Assembly: GCF_900115345.1 (NCBI RefSeq)
Contig: NZ_FOWC01000001.1
Location: 1,736,001 to 1,800,000, forward strand
DNA from: Amycolatopsis rubida
GTDB lineage: Bacteria > Actinomycetota > Actinomycetes > Mycobacteriales > Pseudonocardiaceae
DNA: 64,000 bases
Reading direction: 5' to 3'
Part shown: positions 56,458 to 64,000 of the stretch, piece after piece
Position numbering within the stretch: position 1 is the first letter of the stretch
How the letters are laid out: the number at the start of each line of letters is the position of its first letter
The notes under the pieces: model-generated
Told to the model about the DNA's origin: nothing
Databases searched by the model: none
Seen by the model: only the letters and a program-made list of their open reading frames with translations
Position numbers and translations under genes: made by a program

Positions 56458-57078
56458 GTGGGCATCACGGTGGGGTTCGACCTCGACATGACATTGATCG
56501 ACCCGCGGCCGGGCATGGTCGCGGCGATGAACGCGCTCGGCAAGAAGTCCGGGTTGTCCTTCGACGGAGAGGCGTTCGCCTCGAACCTCGGGCCACCGCT
56601 CGATCAGGCGCTGCGCGATTTCGGCGCGCCCGAGGACCGGATCCCCGAGCTGATCTGGCAGTTCCGCGAGCTCTACCCGGAGACGGTAGTGCCGAGCACG
56701 GTCGCGCTGCCCGGCGCGGCCGAGGCGCTGCGGGCGGTCCGGGCGGCAGGCGGGCGGACGGTCGTGGTCACCGGGAAGTACGGGCCCAACGCGCAGCTGC
56801 ACCTCGACGCACTGGGGATGAAGGTCGACGCACTGGTGGGCGAGCTGTGGTCCACGCAGAAGGCGGCGGCCCTGCTGGAACACGAGGCACGGGCGTACGT
56901 CGGCGATCACCTCGGCGACGTACGGGGCGCGCGAGCGGCCAACGCGGTGTCCGTGGCCGTCGCGACCGGGCCGTGCACCCGCGAGGAACTGGCCGCCGAA
57001 GGAGCGGACGTGGTGTTCGACTCGCTGGTCGAGTTCCCGGAGTGGTTCGCCAGGACGTTTGTCGAGACGGCGGTGTAA
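56458..57078 (+). CDS. HAD-superfamily hydrolase
   Basis: 206 residues. Motif I is VGFDLDMTLID near 5, the cap has FASNLGPPLDQALRDFG, motif II is VVVTGKYGPN near 106, and motif IV is AYVGDHLGDVRGARAAN near 150. It resembles phosphoglycolate-phosphatase-type enzymes; the usual motif I DxDGT/S is here DLDMT. GTG 56458 is preferred; an ATG at 56398 would add unconserved residues. Divergent from the TetR gene. Confidence 0.88.
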   Translation: MGITVGFDLDMTLIDPRPGMVAAMNALGKKSGLSFDGEAFASNLGPPLDQALRDFGAPEDRIPELIWQFRELYPETVVPSTVALPGAAEALRAVRAAGGRTVVVTGKYGPNAQLHLDALGMKVDALVGELWSTQKAAALLEHEARAYVGDHLGDVRGARAANAVSVAVATGPCTREELAAEGADVVFDSLVEFPEWFARTFVETAV

Positions 57079-57085
57079 CCGCAGG

Positions 57086-57313
57086 TCAGCCGTGCTTTCC
57101 GGCGCGGGCCTCCTGGATCAGCGCGATCAGGCCGAGCAGCAGGCCGAGCGGGGTGATCACCCCGGCGGCCGCGCTGAGCCACACCGGCAGGTTCTCCAGT
57201 CCGGCGGCGAACATCACGAACACCGTCGCCACCGCGAGCATGCCGATGGCGAACAGGCCGATGCCGAGCCGCATGAGGATCGGTTTGCCGGTCTGTTTCG
57301 CTGCGTTCTCCAT
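57086..57313 (-). CDS. Small membrane protein
   Basis: 75 residues with two helices: LGIGLFAIGMLAVATVFVMF and AAAGVITPLGLLLGLIALI. No domain is recognised. It lies beside the CspB-like gene, as the integral membrane gene Rv0870c does in M. tuberculosis, but homology is not established. Convergent with the HAD gene, seven bases apart. Confidence 0.75.
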   Translation of the reverse strand: MENAAKQTGKPILMRLGIGLFAIGMLAVATVFVMFAAGLENLPVWLSAAAGVITPLGLLLGLIALIQEARAGKHG

Positions 57314-57443
57314 GGGGTGAGAGTAACGGGACTATCCGCTTCTCCCCAGCGGCTGTGGCGAGATACGCTTATCGGACGCGCGCCTCGAGATCGCTCGGGG
57401 CGCGTTCGTCGTGACCTGCACAGCAGAAGGACTGGTGAGGGAA

Positions 57444-57830
57444 GTGCCGACCGGCAAGGTCAAGTGGTACGACGCGGAGAAGGGGTTCGGCTTCGTCACG
57501 CAAGACGGCGGTGCGGACGTCTACATCCGCAAGGCCGCGCTGCCCCACGGCGTGGAGGGCCTGAAAGCCGGGCAGCGGCTCGAGTTCGGCGTGGCCGACG
57601 GCAGGCGCGGACCGCAGGCGCTCTCCGTCCGGCTGCTGGACCCGCCGCCATCGGTCGCCGAGGCGCGCCGCCGTCCCGCGGAGGAGCTGCACGGCCTCGT
57701 CGAGGACATGATCAAGCTGCTGGAGCTGAAGGTCCAGCCGGACCTGCGGCGCAACCGGTACCCGGATCGCAAGAACACCAAGCAGATCGCGGAGATCATG
57801 CGGGCGGTCGCGCGCGACCTCGACCCCTGA
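57444..57830 (+). CDS. cspB: Cold-shock-domain protein with C-terminal extension (CspB/Rv0871-like)
   Basis: 128 residues. The cold-shock fold is at 1-65 ([20 protein letters not shown] with RNP1-like KGFGFV, then [30 protein letters not shown]). An added helical part follows ([40 protein letters not shown]), which is the layout of M. tuberculosis CspB and not of plain 67-residue Csps. It binds single-stranded nucleic acid. GTG 57444 matches the family start; GTG 57435 is possible. Confidence 0.9.
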   Translation: MPTGKVKWYDAEKGFGFVTQDGGADVYIRKAALPHGVEGLKAGQRLEFGVADGRRGPQALSVRLLDPPPSVAEARRRPAEELHGLVEDMIKLLELKVQPDLRRNRYPDRKNTKQIAEIMRAVARDLDP

Positions 57831-57858
57831 TCGGCAGCCCCTGCTTCGACTTTGATGT

Positions 57859-57909
57859 CCGTGAGGGGAACTCTGAGGGAATCAGAGTCCCTCAGAGTTC
57901 CCCTCACGG
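57859..57909. repeat. Palindromic element, family A, copy 4 (terminator-like)
   Basis: 22-base perfect arms (CCGTGAGGGGAACTCTGAG and on) with loop ATCAGAG, followed on the plus strand by CTTTTC. It lies 29 bases after the cspB stop and 13 before the end of the convergent lipoprotein gene. It is the most regular copy of the family. Confidence 0.88.
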
Positions 57910-57921
57910 CTTTTCGAAGAA

Positions 57922-58398
57922 TCAGGCAGGCTGGACCTGCAGCGACCACAGCGCCGTCGTGACCGCTTCCGCGTCGTTCGGGTCGCCGGTGCGGCTGACC
58001 ACCGACGCCTGCGCGATCTCGACCACCACGATCTGGTCCTCCTTCGCGGGCGGGGTCGCGGTGTAGGCGTAGCGGTCGCGGGAGGTGATGATGGCCTCCT
58101 TGAGCGGCTGGGGCTCGCCCTTGCCGTTCACGTACTGCACGGTGACCTTCCACGGCGTGTCGGCGATCTCCTTCGGCACCGAGATCTGCACCGACCGGCC
58201 CGGCCGCACCTTGAGCTTGCCGGTCGCGCCGGGGTTGGCCGCGCAGACGCCGGATTTGATGTCGCAGTTGCCGATCGGGGCGACGTTGATCGTGTGCCCG
58301 TCGGCGTAGAAAGTCACCTCGGCCGGGCCCGGCGCGGAACAGCCGGCCACCGCGAAACCACCGGCCGCGAGCACGGCCACCACCCGGGAACGTCGCAT
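57922..58398 (-). CDS. DUF2771 lipoprotein (Rv0875c-like)
   Basis: 158 residues. Lipobox VAGCS (Cys near 20), then AEVTFYADGHTINVAPIGNC with a cysteine pair (NCDIKSGVC), and a beta-rich domain (GRSVQISVPKEIADTPWKVT). DUF2771 proteins are actinobacterial envelope proteins of unknown role. It follows the MFS gene by nine bases on the same strand and is co-transcribed with it. Confidence 0.85.
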   Translation of the reverse strand: MRRSRVVAVLAAGGFAVAGCSAPGPAEVTFYADGHTINVAPIGNCDIKSGVCAANPGATGKLKVRPGRSVQISVPKEIADTPWKVTVQYVNGKGEPQPLKEAIITSRDRYAYTATPPAKEDQIVVVEIAQASVVSRTGDPNDAEAVTTALWSLQVQPA

Positions 58399-58407
58399 GG
58401 CCCGAGA

Positions 58408-60414
58408 TTACCGGCGGCCTCGCGCGGGCCCCGGAGCGGGGAAGCTGCCGGTCGGCTCTGGGCGCAATGGGCGATTGCCGCCGAGTCCGGGCAGCAGCGA
58501 ACCGCCGCGCTGCACCAGGAACGTCTGCGTCAGGCCGACCGCCAGCAAGAGCGTCACGACCAGGAAGCCGACCCAGTACGTCGGCGGCAGCAGCAGCCCG
58601 ACCGCGCCGCCCATGCACCACGACAGCTGCAGCACCGTCTCCGAACGCCCGAACGCCGAGGCGCGCGACTGCTCCGGCAGGTCCTCCTGGATCACCGCGT
58701 CGAGGCTGATCTTCGCCAGCGCGCTGGCCGTCGCGCCGATGAGACCGACGATCGCCGCCGTGGCGAGGCCGGGCAGCAGCGTCGCGATCAGCGTCGTCAC
58801 GACACATGCCGCCACGCAGGCCACGATCACCTGGTCCGCCGAACCGAAGTGCAGCCGCGAACCCAGTGCGTTGCCGACGAATCCGCCGACGCCTGCCGCC
58901 GCGCCGATGATGCCCAGCAACAGCAGCTGCACGAACGGGCTGTGCCCGGCGTGTTCGGTCTGTGCCTTCACCGCGAAGGCGGCGAACATCATCAGGAAGC
59001 CGGTCAGCACGCGGACGGAACCGTTGCCCCACAAGGCAACGACGATGTGCCGTCCCATCGGCTGGCGCTGCCGCTTCTGCTTCGGCTCCGGCCGCGCGGA
59101 CAGCGACGTCGGGACCTCGCCCTCGGTCACCTCGACCCACGACGGGATCCGCATCGACTGCACGGCCGCGGCCACGCAGATCACCGCGGTGAACCACAGC
59201 GCGCCGGAGGAGTTGGTGAGGCTGCTCACGCCGCTGGCCAGCGCACCGAACACGCCGCCCGCGATCAGGCCGAACACGGTGATCCGCGCGTTGGTCTTCG
59301 ACAGCGTGATCTCCGGCGGCACCACGCGCGGCGTGACCGCCGCCTTCAGCACGGTGAACGACTTCGACAGCACCATCATCCCGAGCGCCGCCGGGTACAG
59401 CAGCCAGTCGTCGAAGTGCAGCGCCATCACCACGGCCATCAGGCCCTGGCCGATCGACGCGACGCACATCGCGAGCCTGCGGCCGCGCTGGATCCGGTCC
59501 AGCGCCGGGCCGATCACCGGCGCGACGAGCGCGAACGGCGCGATCGTGATCAGCAGGTACAGCGCGACCTTGCCCTTGCTCTCGCCGCTGGTCGCGGCGA
59601 AGAACAGCGTGTTGGCCAGCGCGATCGCCATCGCGGCGTCGCTGGCGTAGTTCAGCATCACCGCGTACATCAGCGAGGTGAGGCCGGACTTGTCCGCGCC
59701 GTCTGCCTTGGTCGCGCGCTGGAACGCGCCGATCGCCTGTCCGCTCAGCTGACGGCTGCGCAGCGCGGCGACTCGCGTGACGGTGAGCTTCTTCGGCAGC
59801 TTCGGGACCGACCCCGCGCCGGGGACAGCGGTGGTGTTGAAGGCTTCGTCCTGCTCGTCTTCGACGCGTGGCTCGCCCGCGTAGCCGCCGGTGTCGTAGT
59901 ACTCATAGCCAGCGCTGCCGGGACGGTCCTCGTTCGGCCGCGGGTGGACGGGCTCGGTGCGGTGGTCGCGCGGCGGGTACGGCCGGGCACCGCGCGGGGG
60001 TGGCGGCGGACGGTGTCCCATCGGGACGGCACCGGTGGGTGCTTCCTCGGCGTTCGGCGGGGACGGCGGCGCGTCGTCGTAGAACGCGCTGCGCGGCTCC
60101 GGCCGTCCGGGATAACCGCGCGGAGGGCGCTGATCGACGTGCTCGGTCCGCGGTTCGGCCGGGCGGCCTCGGGGAGGTTCGGGCTGGATGCGTTCTGGAC
60201 GAGCCCGCGGCGGCTCCGGCGCGTACTCCGGCGGAGTCTGGCGAATGCGCTGGTCAACGGCCTGATCGACCCGGGTCGGCGGGGTGTCGCGCCACGAGCG
60301 GGCCTGCGCCGCGCCGGGCTCGGGAGTCCAGCGGCGCTTCTTCTTCCCACGGCCTTTGCCCGACTGCCCGCCGAGGGGGCTGTCGGAACCGGAGCGCGAG
60401 CTGAAGAGGGCCAC
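58408..60414 (-). CDS. Major facilitator superfamily protein with long N-terminal cytosolic region (Rv0876c-like)
   Basis: 668 residues. The first 210 are Pro/Arg-rich and disordered-looking. About 12 membrane segments follow (LTSLMYAVMLNYASDAAMAI, LYLLITIAPFALVAPVIGPA, GFLMMFAAFAVKA and others), with the MFS-like loop PALDRIQRGRRLAM. Substrate unknown. Gene order (MFS then DUF2771) matches Rv0876c-Rv0875c. ATG 60414 is the first start; a shorter protein from within the Pro-rich part is possible. Confidence 0.88.
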   Translation of the reverse strand: MALFSSRSGSDSPLGGQSGKGRGKKKRRWTPEPGAAQARSWRDTPPTRVDQAVDQRIRQTPPEYAPEPPRARPERIQPEPPRGRPAEPRTEHVDQRPPRGYPGRPEPRSAFYDDAPPSPPNAEEAPTGAVPMGHRPPPPPRGARPYPPRDHRTEPVHPRPNEDRPGSAGYEYYDTGGYAGEPRVEDEQDEAFNTTAVPGAGSVPKLPKKLTVTRVAALRSRQLSGQAIGAFQRATKADGADKSGLTSLMYAVMLNYASDAAMAIALANTLFFAATSGESKGKVALYLLITIAPFALVAPVIGPALDRIQRGRRLAMCVASIGQGLMAVVMALHFDDWLLYPAALGMMVLSKSFTVLKAAVTPRVVPPEITLSKTNARITVFGLIAGGVFGALASGVSSLTNSSGALWFTAVICVAAAVQSMRIPSWVEVTEGEVPTSLSARPEPKQKRQRQPMGRHIVVALWGNGSVRVLTGFLMMFAAFAVKAQTEHAGHSPFVQLLLLGIIGAAAGVGGFVGNALGSRLHFGSADQVIVACVAACVVTTLIATLLPGLATAAIVGLIGATASALAKISLDAVIQEDLPEQSRASAFGRSETVLQLSWCMGGAVGLLLPPTYWVGFLVVTLLLAVGLTQTFLVQRGGSLLPGLGGNRPLRPEPTGSFPAPGPARGRR

Positions 60415-60452
60415 GGTTCAATCCTGCCTCATCGAGGTCCCGCCCCGCCCGC

Positions 60453-61226
60453 TCACGTGCCGGTTCGCTGATTTTCCGGGACGAACTTCACGCGGAACGA
60501 CGACGGCCACAGCTTCCCGGTGAGGAGGAATTCATCGGTCCCGGGGATCGCGGCGATGCCGTTCAGCACGTCCTCGCCGGGCCGGGACGGCGTGCGGAGC
60601 CGGCCGGCGTCGATCTTCGCGGTGATCCGCCCGGTGGTGGCGTCGATGCGCAGAATGGTGCCGGTCTGCCAGACGTTCGCGTAAACGATGTCGCCGACGC
60701 ACTCCAGTTCGTTCAGCTGGTCCTGGCCGACCTCGACGGACCCGGTGACCGCAAACGTTTGCGGATCACGGAAGGTGAGCATCGACGACCCGTTGCTCAT
60801 CACCAGCCGTCCACTGGGCTGGTGACAGAGACCCCAGCCCTCGCCGTCGTAGCGAACGCGCCGAAGTTCGGCGAGCGTCTGGGAGTCGCGCTCGATCGCG
60901 ATGCCGTCGCGCCAGGTCAGCTGCCACAGCTTCGGTCCGAGCACCGTGATGCCCTCGGCGAACAGCGGCGACGGCACCGTCACCTGTTTGGCTGGTGTTC
61001 CACCGGCCGGTCCCGCGGTGAGCGCGGACTGCCCTTCGAGCCCGCGACTCTCATACAGCGTGCTGCCGGAGTATTCGAGTCCTTCGGTGAAGGCTGTCGA
61101 GTCGTGCGGCAGCGTCCCGAGCACCTGAACGGTGAGCTGTTCGGGCTGGGCGGGCGTGGCTTGGGTGCCCGCGCATCCGCCGAGCAGGGCGGCGGCCACC
61201 AGGGGCCAGACGATCCGGGTTCGCAC
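60453..61226 (-). CDS. Glutaminyl-peptide cyclotransferase-like lipoprotein
   Basis: 257 residues. Lipobox LLGGCAG (Cys near 16), then a five-bladed beta-propeller of the plant-type glutamine cyclotransferase family: LPHDSTAFTEGLEYSGSTLY, ESRGLEGQSAL, LWQLTWRDGIAI, YDGEGWGLCHQPSGRLVMSN, LNELECVGDIVYANVWQT, and the end NGIAAIPGTDEFLLTGKLWP. It would convert N-terminal Gln to pyroglutamate on exported proteins. GTG 61226 is placed at the signal peptide. It precedes the MFS gene on the same strand. Confidence 0.9.
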   Translation of the reverse strand: MRTRIVWPLVAAALLGGCAGTQATPAQPEQLTVQVLGTLPHDSTAFTEGLEYSGSTLYESRGLEGQSALTAGPAGGTPAKQVTVPSPLFAEGITVLGPKLWQLTWRDGIAIERDSQTLAELRRVRYDGEGWGLCHQPSGRLVMSNGSSMLTFRDPQTFAVTGSVEVGQDQLNELECVGDIVYANVWQTGTILRIDATTGRITAKIDAGRLRTPSRPGEDVLNGIAAIPGTDEFLLTGKLWPSSFRVKFVPENQRTGT

Positions 61227-61277
61227 GAGGAACAGCCTGGCACGGGCGGCGCGGATGCGTGCGGCACAATTGGGGGC

Positions 61278-62342
61278 ATGACGCTGCTGTTGACCCTGGA
61301 CGACGGCTCTCTCCACCGGAAGCTCGCGGACGCCGTCGAGGCGGCGCGGGAGGCCGTGCTGGCGGAAGCACCCGCTGACCAGGTCGGCCAGCACGTCGGA
61401 GTAGAGCGCGAGGACGCGGTCTCCGCGAGCCACCTCTTCGAAGCCTCGGTGCCCGGGTACCGAGGCTGGCGCTGGTCGGTCACCGTCGCGGTGGCCGGGC
61501 CGGACGAGCCGGTCACGGTGAGCGAGCTGGTGCTGCAGCCGGGCCCGGCTGCCTTGGTCGCGCCCGTCTGGGTGCCGTGGGAGCAGCGGGTGCGCGCCGG
61601 AGACCTCGGCGTCGGCGACCTGTTCCCCGCGGACAAGGACGACCCGCGCCTCTCGCCCGCGTACCTCCAGTCGGACGACCCGGCCGTCGAGGAAGCGGCG
61701 CACGAGGTCGGCCTCGGCCGGGTTCAGGTGCTTTCGCGCTACGGCAGGCTGGACGCGGCCGCCCGCTGGCACGGCGGCGAGTTCGGCCCGCGTTCGGACA
61801 TGGCCCGGAGCGCGCCCGCGACCTGCGGGACCTGCGGGTTCTTCGTGCCGCTGGCGGGGTCGCTGCGCGGTGCCTTCGGGGCGTGCGCGAACGACATCGC
61901 GCCTGCGGACGGGCACGTCGTGGACGTGGCCTACGGGTGCGGGGCGCATTCGGAGGTGCGGGTCGAGGTGACGTCCTCGGTTCCGGTCGCGGAACTGGTT
62001 TACGACGATTCGCTGATCGACTTCACGCCCGCTCCGGAGGCGGCTCCGGAACCGAGCGTCGTCGCGGACCCCGCGGTGGTGGAAGAGGCGGCGGCCGCGG
62101 CAGCCGAGGAGACCGCTGCGGTTCCGGCTGCGGAGCCGGAGGCGGCTGCGGAGGTGGCGGTCGAGGAGGCCGCCGTCGAGGTGGCTTCGGATGTTCCCTC
62201 GGATGCTGTCGAGCCGGTTGCTGAGGCTTCGGAGGCGGGCACTGCTGCTGACGTGGTCATCGAGGCCGTTGCTCCGGACCCCGCGGGTTCGGCCGACTCC
62301 ACGCAGCAGGATGACTCTGACGGGAGCGATGTCCTCCGGTGA
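61278..62342 (+). CDS. DUF3027 protein (Rv0877-like) with Ala/Glu-rich tail
   Basis: 354 residues. DUF3027 covers about 10-245: VPGYRGWRWSVTVAVAGPDE, LVAPVWVPWEQRVRAGDLGV, ARWHGGEFGPRSDMARSAPA, and a cysteine set (TCGTCGFF, GACANDIA, YGCGAHS) that may bind metal. The last 105 residues are Ala/Glu/Val repeats. Function unknown; conserved in Actinobacteria and at the Rv0877 position. Its stop overlaps the next start (GTGA). Confidence 0.9.
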   Translation: MTLLLTLDDGSLHRKLADAVEAAREAVLAEAPADQVGQHVGVEREDAVSASHLFEASVPGYRGWRWSVTVAVAGPDEPVTVSELVLQPGPAALVAPVWVPWEQRVRAGDLGVGDLFPADKDDPRLSPAYLQSDDPAVEEAAHEVGLGRVQVLSRYGRLDAAARWHGGEFGPRSDMARSAPATCGTCGFFVPLAGSLRGAFGACANDIAPADGHVVDVAYGCGAHSEVRVEVTSSVPVAELVYDDSLIDFTPAPEAAPEPSVVADPAVVEEAAAAAAEETAAVPAAEPEAAAEVAVEEAAVEVASDVPSDAVEPVAEASEAGTAADVVIEAVAPDPAGSADSTQQDDSDGSDVLR

Positions 62343-64000
62343 ACGAGGTCGCCGGGGGAGCGGCTGATCCTTTCGGGACAGTCCGGCTGCGGGAAGCGGT
62401 GCTGAGCGCCTGGCGCGATTCGCCCACCCGCTTCACCGAAGACACCAACTCGGAACGCGACCTGCGCGTCGGCGCTTATCGCGACCGGTTGTTCGTCGAA
62501 CTCGCACAGAACGCCGCCGACGCCGCGCAGCTCGCGGGCGAACCGGGCCGGATCCGGGTGTCCGTTGCAGGCGGTGAGCTGCGGTTCGCCAACACCGGCG
62601 CGCCGCTGGACACCCGAGGGGTCGAATCGCTGGCGTCGTTGCGCGCGTCGGCCAAGGAAGGGACCGTCGGCCGGTTCGGGGTCGGCTTCGCGGCCGTCCT
62701 GACCGTCACCGACGAGCCTCGGGTGGTCTCGACCTCGGGTGGGGTCGCGTTTTCCGCGCAGCGCACCCGGGAGGAATCCGGCCGGGACGGTGACGTTCCG
62801 GTGCTGCGGCTGCCGTTTCCCGTCACGGAGCAGCCGACTGCCGGATTCGCCACCGAAGTGCGGTTGCCGCTGAAGGAATCCGGGCAGGGTCTGCTCGACG
62901 GCCTGGCGAACGAGATCGAGGACCTTCTGCTGGCCCTGCCGTGGCTCGCTGAGGCCGAAGTGGATGGTCGCAAGTGGACGCGAAGCGGCGAAGGGATCGT
63001 CGAGATCACTTCGCCGACCGGGCAACGGCGTTGGTTGAAGCACGGGGTCTGGGCGGTTCCGGTTGACGCTGAGGGCGTGCCGCAGCCACTCGAAGACGAT
63101 TTGCTGCACGCGCCGACGCCGACCGACGAAGGCCTTTCGCTCCCGGCTCGGTTGATTGCCGAGGTGCCGCTGGAGCCGTCTCGCCGCCGGGTGCTTCCCG
63201 GTGCCGGGCTCACCCGAGCGCTGGAGAAAGCGGCGAGTGAATACGTCGATCTGGTTCGGGCGGTACCAGCAGCGCATCGGCCGATCCTGGTCCCCGCCGC
63301 GGGATTCCCGCAGTCCACTGTGGACGCGCAACTGAAAGACCTGGTCTACGCCTCGCTCGCGCAAGAACCCTGGCTGGCCACGGTAGCCGGTCAGGAAGTC
63401 TCCGGACAGCAGGCGCGGGTACTCGACATCGATGGGCTGGCTCCGCTGCTGGCCGACGTCATTCCTGGCTTGGTGCAGGCGAATCCGCGGCTGCTCAAAC
63501 CGGTCTCCGCGCACCTGCTCGGCATCGGCGACGTCCTCGAAGTCCTGACTGGCATCGACCGCGAGCCCGACTGGTGGCAGAAGCTGTACGCGGAGCTGGC
63601 GGTCGCGGTCGAGAGTCACGCACTCAGCGCGAATCAGCTCGACGGACTGCCGGTCCCGTTGTCGGACGGGCGGACGTTGCCGGGCGTCAAGGGCGCGCTG
63701 CTGGTCGACGGCAGCAGTGAACTCCGCGAACTGCTGTCTGATGTGGATGTTCCGGGCCTCCGGCTGGTGCACCCGGGTGCGGCACACCAGTTGCTGGAAC
63801 TGTTGGGAGCCAAGCACGCCGACGCGCGCCAGCTGCTCGAATCCGAACAGCTGCAGTACGCGGTCGAGCACAGCGTCGCCGATGTTCAGTCCGGTTTGGA
63901 CGGAATGAACCTCGCCGGTGCGGTTCTCCGGCTGGTCACCGATTGCGGCGATCAGGCACCGGAGTGGATCGGCGCGCTGGCGCTGCCCGCGGCGGAGGGC
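62339..64000 (+). CDS. Sacsin-N-terminal-like GHKL ATPase, cut by window end
   Basis: The frame is open from GTG 62339 to the window edge (about 554 residues). Near the N-terminus are GHKL motifs: N-box FVELAQNAADAAQ near 50, G1-like RFANTGAPLDTRG near 80, and a glycine-rich lid GRFGVGFAAVLTV near 108, as in sacsin and Hsp90-type ATPases. Helical regions without known domain names follow. Its role is unknown; the family is often beside DUF3027. The GTGA overlap shows co-translation with DUF3027. Confidence 0.82.
   Translation, partial: MNEVAGGAADPFGTVRLREAVLSAWRDSPTRFTEDTNSERDLRVGAYRDRLFVELAQNAADAAQLAGEPGRIRVSVAGGELRFANTGAPLDTRGVESLASLRASAKEGTVGRFGVGFAAVLTVTDEPRVVSTSGGVAFSAQRTREESGRDGDVPVLRLPFPVTEQPTAGFATEVRLPLKESGQGLLDGLANEIEDLLLALPWLAEAEVDGRKWTRSGEGIVEITSPTGQRRWLKHGVWAVPVDAEGVPQPLEDDLLHAPTPTDEGLSLPARLIAEVPLEPSRRRVLPGAGLTRALEKAASEYVDLVRAVPAAHRPILVPAAGFPQSTVDAQLKDLVYASLAQEPWLATVAGQEVSGQQARVLDIDGLAPLLADVIPGLVQANPRLLKPVSAHLLGIGDVLEVLTGIDREPDWWQKLYAELAVAVESHALSANQLDGLPVPLSDGRTLPGVKGALLVDGSSELRELLSDVDVPGLRLVHPGAAHQLLELLGAKHADARQLLESEQLQYAVEHSVADVQSGLDGMNLAGAVLRLVTDCGDQAPEWIGALALPAAEG

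Overview
This 64 kb window is high-GC DNA with GTG/TTG starts, many ATGA/GTGA stop-start overlaps and an actinobacterial gene set: a conservon, an AfsR-like SARP regulator, an XPB helicase, an EspG-like protein and a resuscitation-promoting factor. It is most likely from Pseudonocardiaceae, with an Amycolatopsis-like character. That assignment is inference. One block follows the gene order known from Mycobacterium tuberculosis Rv0861c-Rv0877: XPB, Rv0862c-like, small Rv0863-position protein, moaC, mog/moaE, rpf, moaD, moaA, then a CspB-like protein, DUF2771, MFS and DUF3027. Here it is interrupted by two large accessory stretches.

Layout. 0-7 kb: end of a Ser/Thr kinase, groEL with two CIRCE operators, a PspC protein, menC and a large SARP regulator. 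7-12.8 kb: a scarred region with a DUF72 gene, a hexanucleotide-repeat field, a DUF4253 gene, a broken DedA gene, a 93-bp tandem repeat and a decayed two-component pair. 12.8-14.5 kb: XPB. 14.5-34.6 kb: an accessory stretch between XPB and its usual neighbour. It carries two nitrate-sensor-type histidine kinases, each divergent from an SsuA/TauA/NrtA-type substrate-binding lipoprotein, a full conservon (kinase, roadblock, DUF742, GTPase), a second roadblock-DUF742 pair without kinase or GTPase, CutC, a sedolisin protease and an acyl-CoA dehydrogenase. 34.7-46.7 kb: helicase-associated protein, malic enzyme, molybdenum cofactor genes (moaC, mog-moaE fusion, moaD, moaA), rpf, and a molybdate uptake operon (HTH-TOBE regulator, modABC). 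46.7-57 kb: a multicopper oxidase pseudogene, two HAD phosphatases, a phosphoesterase, a reductase pseudogene, PhzF, EspG, an acyl-CoA synthetase, and a TetR-R2lox operon with a clear operator. 57-64 kb: CspB-like protein, DUF2771 lipoprotein, MFS protein, glutamine cyclotransferase-like lipoprotein, DUF3027 and a sacsin-type GHKL ATPase cut by the window end.

The best-supported working units are: (i) a substrate-binding-protein/kinase/small-GTPase signalling locus at 23.7-32.7 kb with a smaller paralogous pair at 15.2-19.0 kb; (ii) molybdate import (modABC) beside Moco synthesis (moaA, moaD, moaC, mog-moaE); (iii) rpf controlled by an apparent CRP-type site and a probable c-di-AMP riboswitch; (iv) R2lox under its own TetR repressor. 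Two families of long palindromes sit at gene ends: four copies of one and two of the other. Several genes are broken by frameshifts or deletions; some single frameshifts could be sequencing errors, but loss of catalytic residues and paired 5' truncations argue that much of the decay is real. No rRNA, tRNA, CRISPR array or insertion sequence was recognised.
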